Shown piece by piece: positions 50,250-61,372 of a stretch of 64,000 nucleotides of DNA. The translations under genes were made by a program, and so were the position numbers. The DNA comes from Lamellibrachia columna (lineage: Eukaryota > Annelida > Polychaeta > Sabellida > Siboglinidae): NCBI GenBank assembly GCA_963662155.1, contig OY759274.1:18991060-19055059 (forward strand), written 5' to 3'. A model generated the notes under the pieces. That model saw only the letters and a program-made list of their open reading frames with translations, was not told the DNA's origin and searched no databases. Position 1 is the stretch's first letter. The number at the start of each line of letters is the position of its first letter.

Positions 50250-50450
50250 AGATTTGACAAGATTTGCCATCCAAGCCAAAGGCCCAGATGGCAAGTGAAC
50301 AAGGAAGCCATTGGCTTATCGAGAGTCCAACAATGTTCATCTACGTGTAACCCGCCCTCCCGAGATACGTGTCAACCTTGTTTTTAAACATATTCACGCT
50401 GCTAGCGGTTATACAATATGTAGACAATTTGTTCCATTCATTTATTGTTG
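50250..50450 (-). mobile_element. CR1 3'-end fragment (inverted, about 200 bp)
   Basis: Carries the same 3' hairpin (50266-50292) and the C-terminal codons reading INEWNKLSTYCITASSVNMF. It is a strongly 5'-truncated copy that ends at a (GGGTGC)n tract. It abuts the plus-strand CR1 remnant tail-first, so it is a separate insertion rather than a twin-primed inversion of it. Confidence 0.85.
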
Positions 50451-50452
50451 TG

Positions 50453-50535
50453 CGGTGCGGGTGCGGGTGCGGGTGCGGGTGCGGGTGCGGGTGCGGGTGC
50501 GGGTGCGGGTGCGGGTGCGGGTGCGGGTGCGGGTG
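50453..50535. repeat. (GGGTGC)n hexamer repeat, about 13 copies
   Basis: Perfect hexanucleotide repeat immediately at the 5' truncation point of the CR1 fragment. Confidence 0.97.
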
Positions 50536-50582
50536 TGATTTGGAAGATGACATATCTAGCAAAGTTCTAAAAAATTGCAAAT

Positions 50583-50705
50583 AACAATGGCGAGAGATTC
50601 TCCTCCTGCCTTATCCCTTGATTGCATTCAAAGAAGTCAGACATACAACTATCATTAATTTTAATACAAGGCTTGGCCTTAGTATACATGTTTTAACACT
50701 CTACC
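50583..50705 (-). mobile_element. Short LINE RT fragment (third family)
   Basis: Minus-strand frame NMYTKAKPCIKINDSCMSDF, FECNQGIRQEENLSPLL matches the region before and at RT motif B (C.QG.RQG..LSP) of other non-LTR elements. It is about 40 codons long and isolated. Confidence 0.65.
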
Positions 50706-50759
50706 ATTAATACTATGGCTTATGAGTTTACTCCACAAGGCAGGTATATGTATAGTATC

Positions 50760-51140
50760 TATTCAGGCTGAACACTACGGAGCTACTCAGACTGAACACG
50801 ACATTGCGCTCGAAGCTCTCTTCGAAAGACTTGACGAAAACGGTCTCACACTAAACAAGTCAAAGTGCGAGTTCAACCGAGATAAAGTTGCATTCTTCGG
50901 AATCGTCTTCAGCGCGGATGGAATCCCGCCAGACGAAAAGAAAGCACATGCAATCCATGAAACAAAGCCCGTCAGAAAATATATCTGAAGTCCGAAGCCT
51001 ACTAGGAATGATGAATTACTGCGCTAGATTTATTCCAGACTACGCCTCGCTGTCCGAACCAATTCGTTGACTGACACGGAAGAACACAGAATGTCATGGC
51101 AGCATGAACAGAACGTAGTAATGCTTAACAAGGAAGTCTA
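50760..51140 (+). mobile_element. Ty3/Gypsy reverse-transcriptase fragment
   Basis: Frames read HDIALEALFERLDENGLTLN, KSKCEFNRDKVAFFGIVFSA and, after a frameshift near 50985, EVRSLLGMMNYCARFIPDYA. These are the RT thumb to RNase H connection of Gypsy elements. Stops follow. The orientation is opposite to the Gypsy protease at 54.5 kb, so it may be another copy. Confidence 0.82.
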
Positions 51141-51429
51141 AAGGTTAATGGAATCGAGGCCTTGCCTTCAATTAAATCACATTCAGAATACACTCAACAC
51201 GCCAATCGAATGACATACAGGTAAATTAAGGTTAATTGAAACCAGAGCAGCAAATATGTGATCTGATGTGATGGATTACGCAATCAAAAAGCAGGTGCAC
51301 AAGTGCATTGGCTGTCTGGGTGATAAGTCAGAGTGAAGAAGTCACCTCCCAGGAAAACAACCGATTCAATCAAATAAATTGTTGTGGTACCGCTGTTTCA
51401 GGTCATTAACTGTTAACTAGAGCTGGTTG

Positions 51430-51507
51430 TCTAGAAGTCTGCGTTCTCTGGTGTGAAGCTTGTGCATTGATGGTGCAGTGGTGACTCACCTCAGTTCCTA
51501 ACATGAC
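51430..51507 (-). mobile_element. Continuation of the Gypsy protease region, left of the CR1 insertion
   Basis: The minus-strand reading VSHHCTINAQ follows where Gypsy proteins have L.LV..HC.I. It joins the 54.5-kb fragment to within a codon of the expected spacing once the CR1 element is taken out. Confidence 0.6.
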
Positions 51508-51512
51508 GTTTA

Positions 51513-54485
51513 ACAAGATTTAACAAGATTTGCCATCCAAGCCAAAGGCCCAGATGGCAAGTGGACAAGGAAGCCATTGGCTTATCGAGAGTCCAACAAT
51601 GTTCACCTACTTATAACCCGCCCTCCTGAGATATGTGTCAACCTTGTTTTTAAACATATTCACGCTGCTAGCAGTTACACAATCTGTAGACAATTTGTTC
51701 CATTCATTTATTGTCCTCTGTGAGAACGAGTGCTTCCTGATGTCCAATCTACATTGATCCTTTACTAATTTTACCTCATGTCCTCTAGTTCTGCTATCCT
51801 TCTTGAGTGAGAAAAACATATTTCTATCAATAATTTCATACCCATTCAATATCTTAAAAACTTCAATCTGATCTCCTCTTAACCTCCTTGTCTCTAGAGT
51901 TGTTAAACCACATTCTTTCAGGCGTTCTTCATAACTAAGGTCTCTAAGTTCTGGAATCATTTTAGTTGCTCTCCTTTGTATGCGTTCAAGCGTATCTATA
52001 TCCTTCTTACGATATGGTCTCCATGCTTGTATACAGTATTCTAAATGAGGTCTAACTATTGCTTTATAAAGAGGTATAATTAACTTTTTTCCCTTGTATG
52101 TTATGTTTCTTCTAATCAATCCAAGAATTTGATTACCCTTTGAAGCTGCAATACCACACTGCTCTGAAACTTTCATATCAGCGCTTATTGTAACTCCTAA
52201 GTCCTTTTCTTTTACAGTAGTACCCAGAACAGTATCTCCCATTTTATAGTTTACATTCAAGTTCCCATGTCCTGTATGTAGGCATTTACATTTCCCAAAA
52301 TTGAACAGCATCTGCCATTTCTCAGACCATTTCACTAATCTGTCTAGATCGTTTTGTAAATGTTGTTTATCACCATCAGTATTAACCTTTCTAAACAGTT
52401 TTGTGTCATCCGCAAATTTCAGTACGTTACTTGTTATACTGTCGTCCAAGTCATTGATATAAATTAAGAATAATATAGGTCCTAGTACTGACCCTTGAGG
52501 TACCCCACTCAAAACCGATTTCCAATTTGAAACTTCTCCATCTACTACAACTCGTTGTCTTCTGTCAGTCAGCCATTGTTCTATCCAGTCAGTTATGCTA
52601 TCCCCGATACCATGGGCTTTTAATTTAAGTAGCAATCTTTGATGTGGCACTTTGTCAAAAGCTTTCTGAAAATCTAAGTAGATAATATCTACTGGCGATC
52701 CCACGTCTATCCACTTAGTGATTTCTTCCAAAAAACATAACATATTTGTTAAGCATGACCTTGCTTTAAGGAATCCATGTTGAGATGAATTTAATAATTT
52801 ATGCTTAACGAGGAAGTCCACCATATGGTCTTTAATTAACCTTTCTAATAATTTACAAATCACTGACGTTAAACTCACTGGTCTGTAATTCTCTGACTTA
52901 TTTCTCGAACCCTTTTTAAATAATGGTATGATGTTTGCTTCTTTCCATTCAAACGGAACAACTCCCTCTTTTAATGACAAGTTGAATACTCTTGCAAGTG
53001 GTATACTGATTTGATCTACTGTTTCCATTAGTAATTTTGGAGGAATCCCATCCACTCCCGGTGATTTGTTATCCTTCATTGCCCTTATTTTCTTAGCTAC
53101 CAATTCTGGAGTTACAACTAACGGTCCTAAATATTCAGATTTAGCCCCCTGAAATTTAGCATCAGCAACTGGTAATGAACTAATATCTTCCTTGGTAAAC
53201 ACTGAACTGAAGTAACCATTTAGGTCTTCCGCCATTAAAAACCCCTGTGATATTATATTTCCAGCACTGTCTTCTAGAGGTCCAACCTTGTCTTGTACGT
53301 TTTGTTTACTCCTGACATATGCATAAAAACTCTTGCTGTCATTTTTTATGTTACATGCCAGTTTTTGCTCATAGCTTCTTTTAGATTGTCTGATTTCAGT
53401 TGTAGCTGCATTAAGTGCCTCTTTGTATTTTGCATAGTCTTCTTCCTTTCTGGTACGCCTATAAACCCTCCACATAGTTTGTTTTAGCATTATTTTTCTA
53501 ATAGCCTCTTTTGACAAATGTTTCTTTCTACACCGTTTTCCTTGTTTTCGGAAGGGAACAAATTTATCGATGATACTCTCAATTTCATATTTAAGAATGT
53601 TCCAGCATTCAATTGCGGTCTTATTCATCAGCATGTTATTCCAATCTAGCTGTGCTAAGTATTTTCTCATATCTTTGTAGTTACCTTTGTGGAAGTTTCT
53701 CTTGTACGTTTTCTTATTTTTACTTTCTGATTTTACATTGATGTCAAAATGTATTTGATTATGGTCACTATTACCCAATGGTTCAAATATTTTTACATTG
53801 TCCACTAATTCTTTTTGTGATGACAAAACTATATCTAATACATTTTCTCCCCTGGTTGGTTCTAGTACGTGCTGAGTAAGAAAGCTATCCTGGATTAAAC
53901 ATAGAAATTGTTGATCCTCAATCCCTGTGCTCTCTAGAGAATTCCATTGTATGTGTCCATGGTTAAAATCTCCCATTATGATACATTCCCCTTTACTAAC
54001 TTCCTTTATAGCGTTTTTTATTTTTGTGTTGTCCTCTTCGTTTATGTTTGGACTTCGGTAAACTAATCCAATAGTTAATTTTGAATTTCCTGAAACAATT
54101 TTGCACCAAACAGCTTCATCGCAATCTGCTTCCCTTTCTAGTTTTATTTCATAAGCCTGAATAGATTCTTTAACATATAAAATAACTCCCCCGCCCCTTC
54201 TTCCTATTCGATCTTTCCTAAACATTACGTATCCTGTCAGTCCTAATTCAGCATCTGTAATATCTATGTTGGCCCATGATTCAGTTATACCAATTATGTG
54301 AGGGTCAATATCTTCTACCATAATGTTTAATTCGTTTTTCTTATTTACTATGCTCCTTGCATTTAAACATACGCATATATAACCTTTTTCAGAGATGTTT
54401 TTCGGATGATTTGATATTGGTTTATCTGTGCTAGTGGCCTCTTGTTCTGCTTGAGACACCTCTAGGTAACCCCCCTGCACTTCTA
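51513..54485 (-). mobile_element. CR1-type non-LTR retrotransposon with intact endonuclease/RT
   Basis: Nearly complete minus-strand element with one 957-residue open frame (51607-54480). APE endonuclease: LNARS (N40), ITESW (E67), GDFN (D171) and NSDHN (S238-D239-H240). Reverse transcriptase: NYRPVSLTS at 531, YLDFQKAFD (D603), PQGSVLGP at 661 and FADD at 689-692. All catalytic residues are in place. The 3' end has a hairpin (51532-51558) and an ATCTTGTTAA tail. No ORF1 is present and the frame opens within about 2 codons of the left boundary, so it is probably 5' truncated. GTTTA flanks both ends (51508-51512, 54486-54490), a possible short target duplication. Together with the identical partner at 20.6 kb this indicates recent activity. 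Confidence 0.93.
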
Positions 54486-54486
54486 G

Positions 54487-54780
54487 TTTAGACCAATCAC
54501 TGCAGGACCTTCTACATCAACTATGTAGAACGGTGTGTCATCCATGAAGACCTGTTCTAGCTACATGGAATGTTCACAATACCACGACTCTTCATCGTTG
54601 TACTATTGTAAGCTGTCAGTTTCGCATATGCAGCAGTAATGGCGATTTCACGAATTGGAAAACCCTCAGACCTAGCTGGTCAGGTTACATTCTTCGGAAT
54701 GTGCTCCAGTATCTACTTTAAGTCGTAGGTTGTGTATTCCAGGACGATTGTGTAGTTTCACATTCACATGTGCATAGGAG
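54487..54780 (-). mobile_element. Ty3/Gypsy aspartic-protease remnant, split by the CR1 element
   Basis: Reading the minus strand from about 54780: KLHNRPGIHNLRLKVDTGAH (DTGA is the retroviral-type protease catalytic motif), KLTAYNSTTM, then FYIVDVEGPAVIGLN. Stops and a frameshift show decay. The frame breaks exactly where the CR1 copy begins and picks up again at 51.5 kb. Confidence 0.8.
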
Positions 54781-54838
54781 TAACAATAAATGCTTATATG
54801 AAAGTTTCAGAGCAGTGTGGTACCTACTATAGTATATG

Positions 54839-55021
54839 CAGTGAACTCAGCTTAACAGAATCAATTCGAGTCAATGTGATTCTGTAAAGCGACTGATTCT
54901 CTTAAGCGACGCACTGTAAATACAGCGAGAGAATACGACATGATAAGGTCCCAGCCAATATATTTAATTCTACTACACGGCTGACTCTGTTATCGGTGAT
55001 TATATTAAGCGGAGTTCACTG
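54839..55021. mobile_element. Pogo/Tc1-like MITE, copy 2
   Basis: 183 bp with inverted ends CAGTGAACTCAGCTTAACAG and CAGTGAACTCCGCTTAATAT. TA flanks the right end, while the left TA is mutated. Related to the copy at 47677-47900. Confidence 0.7.
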
Positions 55022-55489
55022 TATTAGACCATGGGCCAGACCAGATGTCGGTACCACCTGGGGGGGGGGGGGGGGCAAAACTAAATTTTTGGCAAATTAT
55101 TTTTTCCACCACTATAAGTAAAAAATAGGTGATATCCTTTTCAAATGAGTAGTATTCTTTTGGTTGCGCATAACGTGTTTTTACATAACACGCTAATACG
55201 TGCTAGGTAAAACACTTTTTCATTCATTATTAACTTTAGAGAGATGCGGTTTGCGGCATCCTGTCGGCTATGAAAAATAAACAGGATTTTATATCTAAAC
55301 TTTTTTGTCAGATCAACTTTGGGGGGTTGCGAAATCCCCCCTTTTGTTGGGGGTCTATGGAAAAGCTTATTCCTTTCTCGTTTACCATCGGATTTAAAAT
55401 TTGAAAGGTGTTTTGGATGCGTAATGGATGTACGGAAAAAGGTACGGTAACAACTTTTTTAATTTGAAAAACCCCCAACTGTCAACGAG

Positions 55490-56015
55490 GTGCTCAACCA
55501 CTGAACACTGTGCGGTCTTTAGAGTTGACCACTGTGCGGTCTTTAAAGTTGACCAAGTGGGTGTCTTTGACCAGGCACTATATGCAAAGGCTGTTGAGGC
55601 CACGTGGAAACATCCTGACAAGTTTAAGACGACCATCATCATCAGGCTTGGAGTAGTCCACGCCATATGCACACTGCTGGCAATTGTTGGGAATTGTTGG
55701 GAAGCGATTCCAGGATGCTGGATTGCGGGATCTGTGCACTGAGTCAGGTGTGATTGCAGACTGAAGGCCATCAGTAACCTCTGCAAAGATGTGTCACAAG
55801 CGTTGTTGAAGCAGGTCCTCCAAAACATGTCACGTCCCCGCATCATGTGCCTGTTTGAAGTCTACCTTGAATTCCTGCGAGTTGGAAATGGGAGCCTCTC
55901 AACCTTCTGGCTGTCCTATCTGGACATGGTCGAGATTTTGTTAGGATTCCTTCGAGCATCAAGAAAGGGACACTGGATGCTACACCTGGCGTCTATTCGT
56001 GCAATGATCCCCTGG
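55490..56015 (+). mobile_element. Degenerate mobile-element-type ORF, family unnamed
   Basis: Plus-strand frames read VGVFDQALYAKAVEATWKHP, KFKTTIIIRLGVVHAICTLL and, after breaks, DMVEILLGFLRAS and HWMLHLASIRAMIPW. I have the impression of a repeated invertebrate protein of transposon character that shares VFDQALYAKA and GVFH.IC..L, but cannot name it. A segment with ACTGTGCGGTCTTTARAGTT is duplicated at its left (55507-55555). Confidence 0.45.
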
Positions 56016-56037
56016 TGATTCGTATATGACAGGCATA

Positions 56038-56041
56038 CACA

Positions 56042-56117
<76 letters not shown>

Positions 56118-56128
56118 CACACACACAC
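56038..56128. repeat. (ACGC)n(AC)n microsatellite
   Basis: About 65 bp of ACGC followed by 24 bp of AC. Confidence 0.96.
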
Positions 56129-56260
56129 CTTGCCCTGCAACAAATAAAACTTGCCCATGATAACTCCCCTCCTATAGACCATGGGTGATGTTGTCAAGAT
56201 CCTGAATATAGTCATGCAGAGATCAAGTATGTTGATTCCAGATTGATATAACGTTTAACA

Positions 56261-58427
56261 CAGCGGTTCCCCACCTGGGATATGGTAACCTGGGACAACA
56301 CGGCCCCTGGAGGTAAGACAGCCCCCCAGCACGTACACAAAATCTAAACCTCTGAACATCCCAAAATGTGGTGCAAGATGAAGCTAAAAGCTATCGGATA
56401 CTCACCCCGAAAGCTCACCAACACGAGACAGACGTAATTAAAGCAGTGTTTTTTAACTTTTATATGCACTATTATACGCTCTGATCTAATATGTTCTAAT
56501 ATAATAGTAACATGATGCAACTCACTATGAAACCATTTGAATCATGAACTTAATTGGTGACATAATAATTTATCAGTTGACCTGCCAAACAATACATAAT
56601 GGGCAATAGTGTGTTGTGTTCCATAGAGGGGCCGTCCTGCCCCATGTTACCCTACACGTACCCCCGGGGTTCGCTGAAGTTAAGGTTACGTGCAGTGGTG
56701 CACACAATTTGTCATTTGTGTGGTCCGCGAAAAAGAAAATGTTTTTCTGTAATATTTTGTAATACAATCAAATTCACACAAAATATACTCTTTCCAAGCA
56801 AACATTCAACGCTATTACAAAACGCAGTGACCCAAGTCCATAAATTTATCTACAGTTTTCCCACTTAAGATACTTCCCATCTAAATTATTAAGTTACGAC
56901 GATTTCGCATAATTTCAATTGTTAGTGCTTAACTAGTAAGTTTGCGTCATAAAATCCACCGCCCCAATACCAGGCTCACGCGCCTCGTGTGCTAAGAGTT
57001 CGATACGGACCAAGGCGCGTTGCTCTTCCACATCGAGGTTCGTTCGCTCTCACGGGGAACGTCGTGTCTAAATTGGGGCGCAGAAAGATGAGATCACCAA
57101 ATTCTTTGACCGCGTCGGCATGGAGCAGTCTCGAAAATTCGTCAAAACATTTCGGACAAAGGTGGCTCTTGAAGCTGGCGTGCTTGAAAAACATCGTTTT
57201 CCACCTGAACTCCCATAACAAGTCACTCCAAGGCTGGTTCACCACAGTGACTGATTTCGTGGACGACGTACAAACATCCATCACGAAGTTACAGCTGATT
57301 GGACGGCTAAATCAAAGAAGGACACTTCAACATGTTTGAGCGCAGCGCTTCACACACCCGTCCTTGTGGCCCATCTTTTGACAGAATTGTGTTTAAGTGT
57401 AGCAATTTCAGAAATTATCCCAGAAATCGTAGTAATTTCATAAATTATCCCAGAAATCCCCGGGTGATTTTGAACCCCCCTTTTTAAACCCTGAGGACGT
57501 GCCTGCTTCATCAGGGTGAAGAAACGGGACACGGAAACATGGGGCAACTTGGCAGGCGCACCCCAGCAGGCAAAATTACGTTGAAAATACGTTGTTTCAA
57601 CGTCAGCTACCACGTTGTAGCAATGTCAGAAACTAGTTGGATTTGAAAGTTGCATTGGGTTTCCACGTTGTATCGACGTCGGTATCGACGTCGTAGTAAT
57701 GTTGAAAACTGGTTGGATTTGAAAGTTGCATTGGGTTTCCACGTTGTATCGACGTCGGTATCGACGTCGGTATCGACGTCGTAGTAATGTTGAAAACTGG
57801 TTGGATTTGAAAGTTGTATATACGTCAGGTTTCAACGATGTATCAACGTCGTGTTTCCTGCCTTCCATGCCGAGGAGTTTCATACATACATCCCAGATAT
57901 GAGTGCACTGGATTCGAATTTCATCCATTCATTGTGGATGTGCAGGAGGATTCGTTGAACTTCGTGAACGACTCCACCGCACATGATGCATTTGAGGCTA
58001 TTCCCCTGCCAAAGTGTTTTGTCTAAAGTGAGCGAATCGTATCCACACGTAGCTGAAGTGCCCACGAGGGTATTGCTGATGTTTCCATCAACCTATCTCT
58101 GCGAGCAAGGATTCTTGGCAATGTTCTGCATAAAAACAAAATTAATTTCGTGCCCGACTGTGCATGAAGGAAGACCTCCGCGTCTCCTTATCCAAAGTTG
58201 TTCCCGAATCGAGGTCCTGGTTTTGATCAGGTAAACTCAACCCTCACATTGAAGTTGTTCTTCGAATAACGGTTTCTTATATTATCCATTCGGGGTACAG
58301 TTTCGTCGTCAATAAAATGTATCATTGAACTCGGTGTTGAATGTTGTTTCGTGTATAATTCTGTGTCACCCGGTCGATCGCTTCAGGGCAATGGCGCACG
58401 CGGGGCGAAACATTTTGGGAACCGCTG
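56261..58427 (+). mobile_element. hAT-family DNA transposon with decayed transposase
   Basis: 2,167 bp bounded by CAGCGGTTCCC and its inverse GGGAACCGCTG, the usual CAG...CTG hAT ends. Near-identical 8-bp flanks (GTTTAACA at 56253-56260, ATTGAACA at 58428-58435; 6 of 8 match) fit a mutated target duplication. Transposase remains on the + strand: LLFHIEVRSLSRG near 57019, WLLKLACLKNIVFHLNSHNK at about 57162, SLQGWFTTVTDFVDD, then VSESYPHVAEVPTRVLLMFP and STYLCEQGFLAM near 58030-58120. The last is the hAT dimerisation region. The order matches ZBED-type hAT transposases. Stops, frameshifts and a repeat array inside make it inactive. Confidence 0.82.
57630..57870. repeat. Tandem repeat inside the hAT element
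   Basis: About three copies, 75-90 bp each, of a unit with ACTGGTTGGATTTGAAAGTT, GCATTGGGTTTCCACGTTG and one to three GTATCGACGTC sub-repeats. Confidence 0.9.
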
Positions 58428-58439
58428 ATTGAACAATAC

Positions 58440-58835
58440 AAGGTTCGCTGTTGTAGTTTTCATTGATCCAGTGTTTCCTATAATTGTAGATGCTTAGTGG
58501 ATAATTCCTTAAATGTTCATTTTGCATCTTTGAAAGTACGATGTCGTCTGATATTGTAGTATATATTGTCTATTTCTGGTGGGAATACTTGTCATTTATT
58601 AACATAGTATTTCATATCCGTGATACCTTGAACACATACAGACCATAGTAAGACTTTTGTATTTGCTTAAACATTGTTTACTTGACAACAAAGTTTGCAT
58701 CAGTCTCAGCAGTGTAAGTGGCTATCGACCGGGGCCTTGTGCTAACAAATACAACACCAGGGATTGATGTAGACAGAAGCCACAGGTGACAAACTGTGCT
58801 TTATTTGAGAACACTAGCGTCACATATGTGCACTT
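58440..58835. other. No gene recognised
   Basis: AT-rich spacer between the hAT element and the 57-bp array. Confidence 0.35.
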
Positions 58836-58837
58836 AG

Positions 58838-59273
58838 CTTCATACAATCTGGAGTCACTGTAGCTACTGACGACCAGTTCTAATACTCCAGTAGCTTCAT
58901 ACAATCTGGAAGTACTGCAGCTACTGACGACCAGTTCTAATACTCCAGTAGCTTCATACAATCTGGAAGTACTGCAGCTACTGACGACCAGTTCTAATAC
59001 TCCAGTAGCTTCATACAATCTGGAAGTACTGCAGCTACTGACGACCAGTTCTAATACTCCAGTAGCTTCATACAATCTGGAAGTACTGCAGCTACTGACG
59101 ACCAGTTCTAATACTCCAGTAGCTTCATACAATCTGGAGGTACTGCAGCTACTGACAACCAGTTCTAATACTCCAGTAGCTTCATACAATCTGGAGGTAC
59201 TGCAGCTACTGACAACCAGTTCTAATACTCCAGTAGCTTCATACAATCTGGAGGTAATGCAGCTACTGACGAC
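58838..59273 (+). repeat. 57-bp minisatellite, array 1 (about 7.5 copies)
   Basis: Unit includes AGCTTCATACAATCTGGAAG, TACTGCAGCTACTGACGACC and AGTTCTAATACTCCAGT. 57 is a multiple of three, so frames run through it on both strands. Copies are over 90% alike. Confidence 0.96.
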
Positions 59274-59361
59274 CAGAACTGGAACTGGGAAAATCCGACG
59301 TCGACGACATGTGTTGGTATATTGCTGACGATGTCCTCTTTCTATTACCAGAGCCAGAAAA

Positions 59362-59482
59362 AGCAGGTAACCGGCATGACCAAATCCGACGTGATCTGTT
59401 GGAAATAATTGTGCAATGTGCTTAAGGCATGTCCAAATCCGACATGATCTCTGGGACATAATTGTGCAATGTGCTTAAGGCT
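59362..59482. repeat. 62-bp direct duplication
   Basis: Two copies of CATGACCAAATCCGACRTGA to TAATTGTGCAATGTGCTTAAGG. Confidence 0.9.
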
Positions 59483-59499
59483 GAGCGGAACCAAGAGAC

Positions 59500-60150
59500 T
59501 GGAAACATTTAACATTGTTTTAAAACACAATCATTATGATTATTGTGATCTCTATGATGCAGTGTTATGATTCACTCTGGTTGAGGGTCAGTTCTGTTAC
59601 CAATTGTCAACCCTGTTATCAAAGAATCAACTCTGTTACCGTCCAAAATTACAATAATTATCCTGAATCTGATAAGTTTTCAGAACTTGTGACTGGCTTA
59701 GATCATATGCACTACTTTGTTTATTGCACCATAAGTGTTGTTAATGTGTTCATATGCCAATGACAGCTAATTAGTAGCACAAAGTATATTGTCGTGAGAC
59801 GAAAGTAACATAACAAGGTGGAAAAGCCAGGTAATTCAAAAACTAAGCTGCATGATAATTACTTCTTATGATTAAATGATCAGGGACACAGGTACAAGTC
59901 ACCTATAATGTCATAATTCGTCTATGATTAAGTATCATTGTTCTACTGTGTATGGGAATGTCTGTAACTGAGTTGAAAAAAAAATTATAAAATGAATGTT
60001 TTAAACTATTTTATTGTATGCCGATTTGTTTGTAAGTTTGCATATTTCCATGTCTATTTACTCAAGCATGATAGATTGAAATAAAAATTTGAAAGAAGTA
60101 TGCTGTTTAAAAAATAAATTATTTTTGGACTTATAACGAATTAGTAGAAT
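59500..60150. other. Spacer between the two 57-bp arrays
   Basis: AT-rich, no exon recognised. Confidence 0.35.
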
Positions 60151-60154
60151 GACC

Positions 60155-60493
60155 CATAATCTGGAGGTACCACAGCTACTGATGACCAGTTCTAATACTC
60201 CAGTAGCTTCATATAATCTGGAGGTATTGCAGTTACTGATGACCAGTTCTAATACTCCAGTAGCTTCATATAATCTGGAGGTACCGCAGCTACTGACGAC
60301 CAGTTCTAATACTCCAGTAACTTCATATAATCTAGAGGTACCGCAGCTACTGATGACCAGTTCTAATACTCCAGTAGCTTCATATAATCTGGAGGTACCG
60401 CAGCTACTGACGACCAGTTCTAATACTCCAGTAGCTTCATATAATCTGGAGGTACCGCAGCTACTGACGACCAGTTCTAATACTCCAGCTGCA
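60155..60493 (+). repeat. 57-bp minisatellite, array 2 (about 6 copies)
   Basis: Same unit and orientation as array 1, with fixed differences (CATATAATCTGGAGGTACCG in place of CATACAATCTGGAAGTACTG). The + frame reads as a 19-residue repeat with NLEVPQLL and TSSNTPVAS, ending in a stop 30 nt later. No evidence that it is translated. Confidence 0.95.
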
Positions 60494-60494
60494 C

Positions 60495-61260
60495 CAGTAA
60501 AAAACAGTATAAACGATGCACTTTAGCAGCACTACTTGTCACATACAGCAGTGAGTGGTTCACAAAGCTCCAGCAGTCATAATATAAACATTGACATATG
60601 TTGTGCAGGGATCTGTCCTCATAAACATGTTGTATCCTGTTACTTTGTACATAATAGCATTACATTATGTTGCCACATCCTGACTAGCTGTGCTGCCCCT
60701 CGTCGGTGGCACAAGGTAACAGAACTTGTCTTGTCTTGTTAACATCACAGATACATTGAAGCTGGAACTGGTCTGTACAAAAGTGTCCAACGCTGTTGAA
60801 TATTTGGGTGAATCAAAGTTGGTTTCTGTTAGCATATTACGGGGGTCAACATATACTTAACATATAACAACCAACCCCCCCCCACCCAGTTCAGACACCT
60901 ATACTGTTTTTTCATATTTACAGCGGCTATGTATTCACACAACTACTGTTGAACAAACATAACAGAAGTCACCATGACTTTACACTGGGAGACTAACGTA
61001 ACATCCAGTTCTTATAGACACATAGACTATAAAAAAATTGACACAACCTAGGTGAGTATATTATGTTAATCTTTTTCTCGTATTTCACGGTCAATTTTAC
61101 TGCCTAAACGTAACAAGGAAAATGGTAAAACTGACGAGAGAAAGATTAATACATTGAAACTACCAATCTGGTGAATCTCTTCACAGTTAGCCTAGCTGAG
61201 TGTTAAATAATGTTTGTTTGATGAATAGAATGACAACCATCATATTAGAGTGTCAAACCC
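60495..61260. other. No gene recognised; probable 3' flank of the TBCK-like gene
   Basis: Downstream of the TBCK-like stop codon. No AATAAA on the minus strand lies close to the stop, so the 3' end of the transcript could not be placed. Confidence 0.35.
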
Positions 61261-61261
61261 A

Positions 61262-61372
61262 TCATAGGTTTGCAGGGGGCACTGTCAAGATGCCAGTTGG
61301 TCTTAGTGCGTCTATGCCCTTGTGCAGCACACAGACTTTCTGGTAGCCGAGCTGCACCAACGCATTGGCAAA
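61262..61372 (-). CDS. TBCK: TBCK-like protein, last coding exon (rhodanese C-terminus)
   Basis: Acceptor GGTTTCAG, then 36 codons and TGA: FANALVQLGYQKVCVLHKG, then DALRPTGILTVP and ANL. This matches the C-terminal end of TBCK (TBC1-domain kinase-like protein). There the rhodanese-like domain closes with FA..LV.L...VC.L.GGI...KPTG.LT.P. The exon starts in phase 0 and joins the exon ending at 63344. TBCK combines a pseudokinase, a Rab-GAP TBC domain and a rhodanese domain, and acts in endosomal/mTOR-related traffic as part of the FERRY complex. The rest of the gene lies beyond the right edge of the window. Confidence 0.82.
   Translation of the reverse strand, partial: FANALVQLGYQKVCVLHKGIDALRPTGILTVPPANL

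Noticed and set aside
55080..56218. Minus-strand frame 55394-55846 as a gene
   Set aside because: It is antisense to recognisable mobile-element protein blocks on the plus strand.
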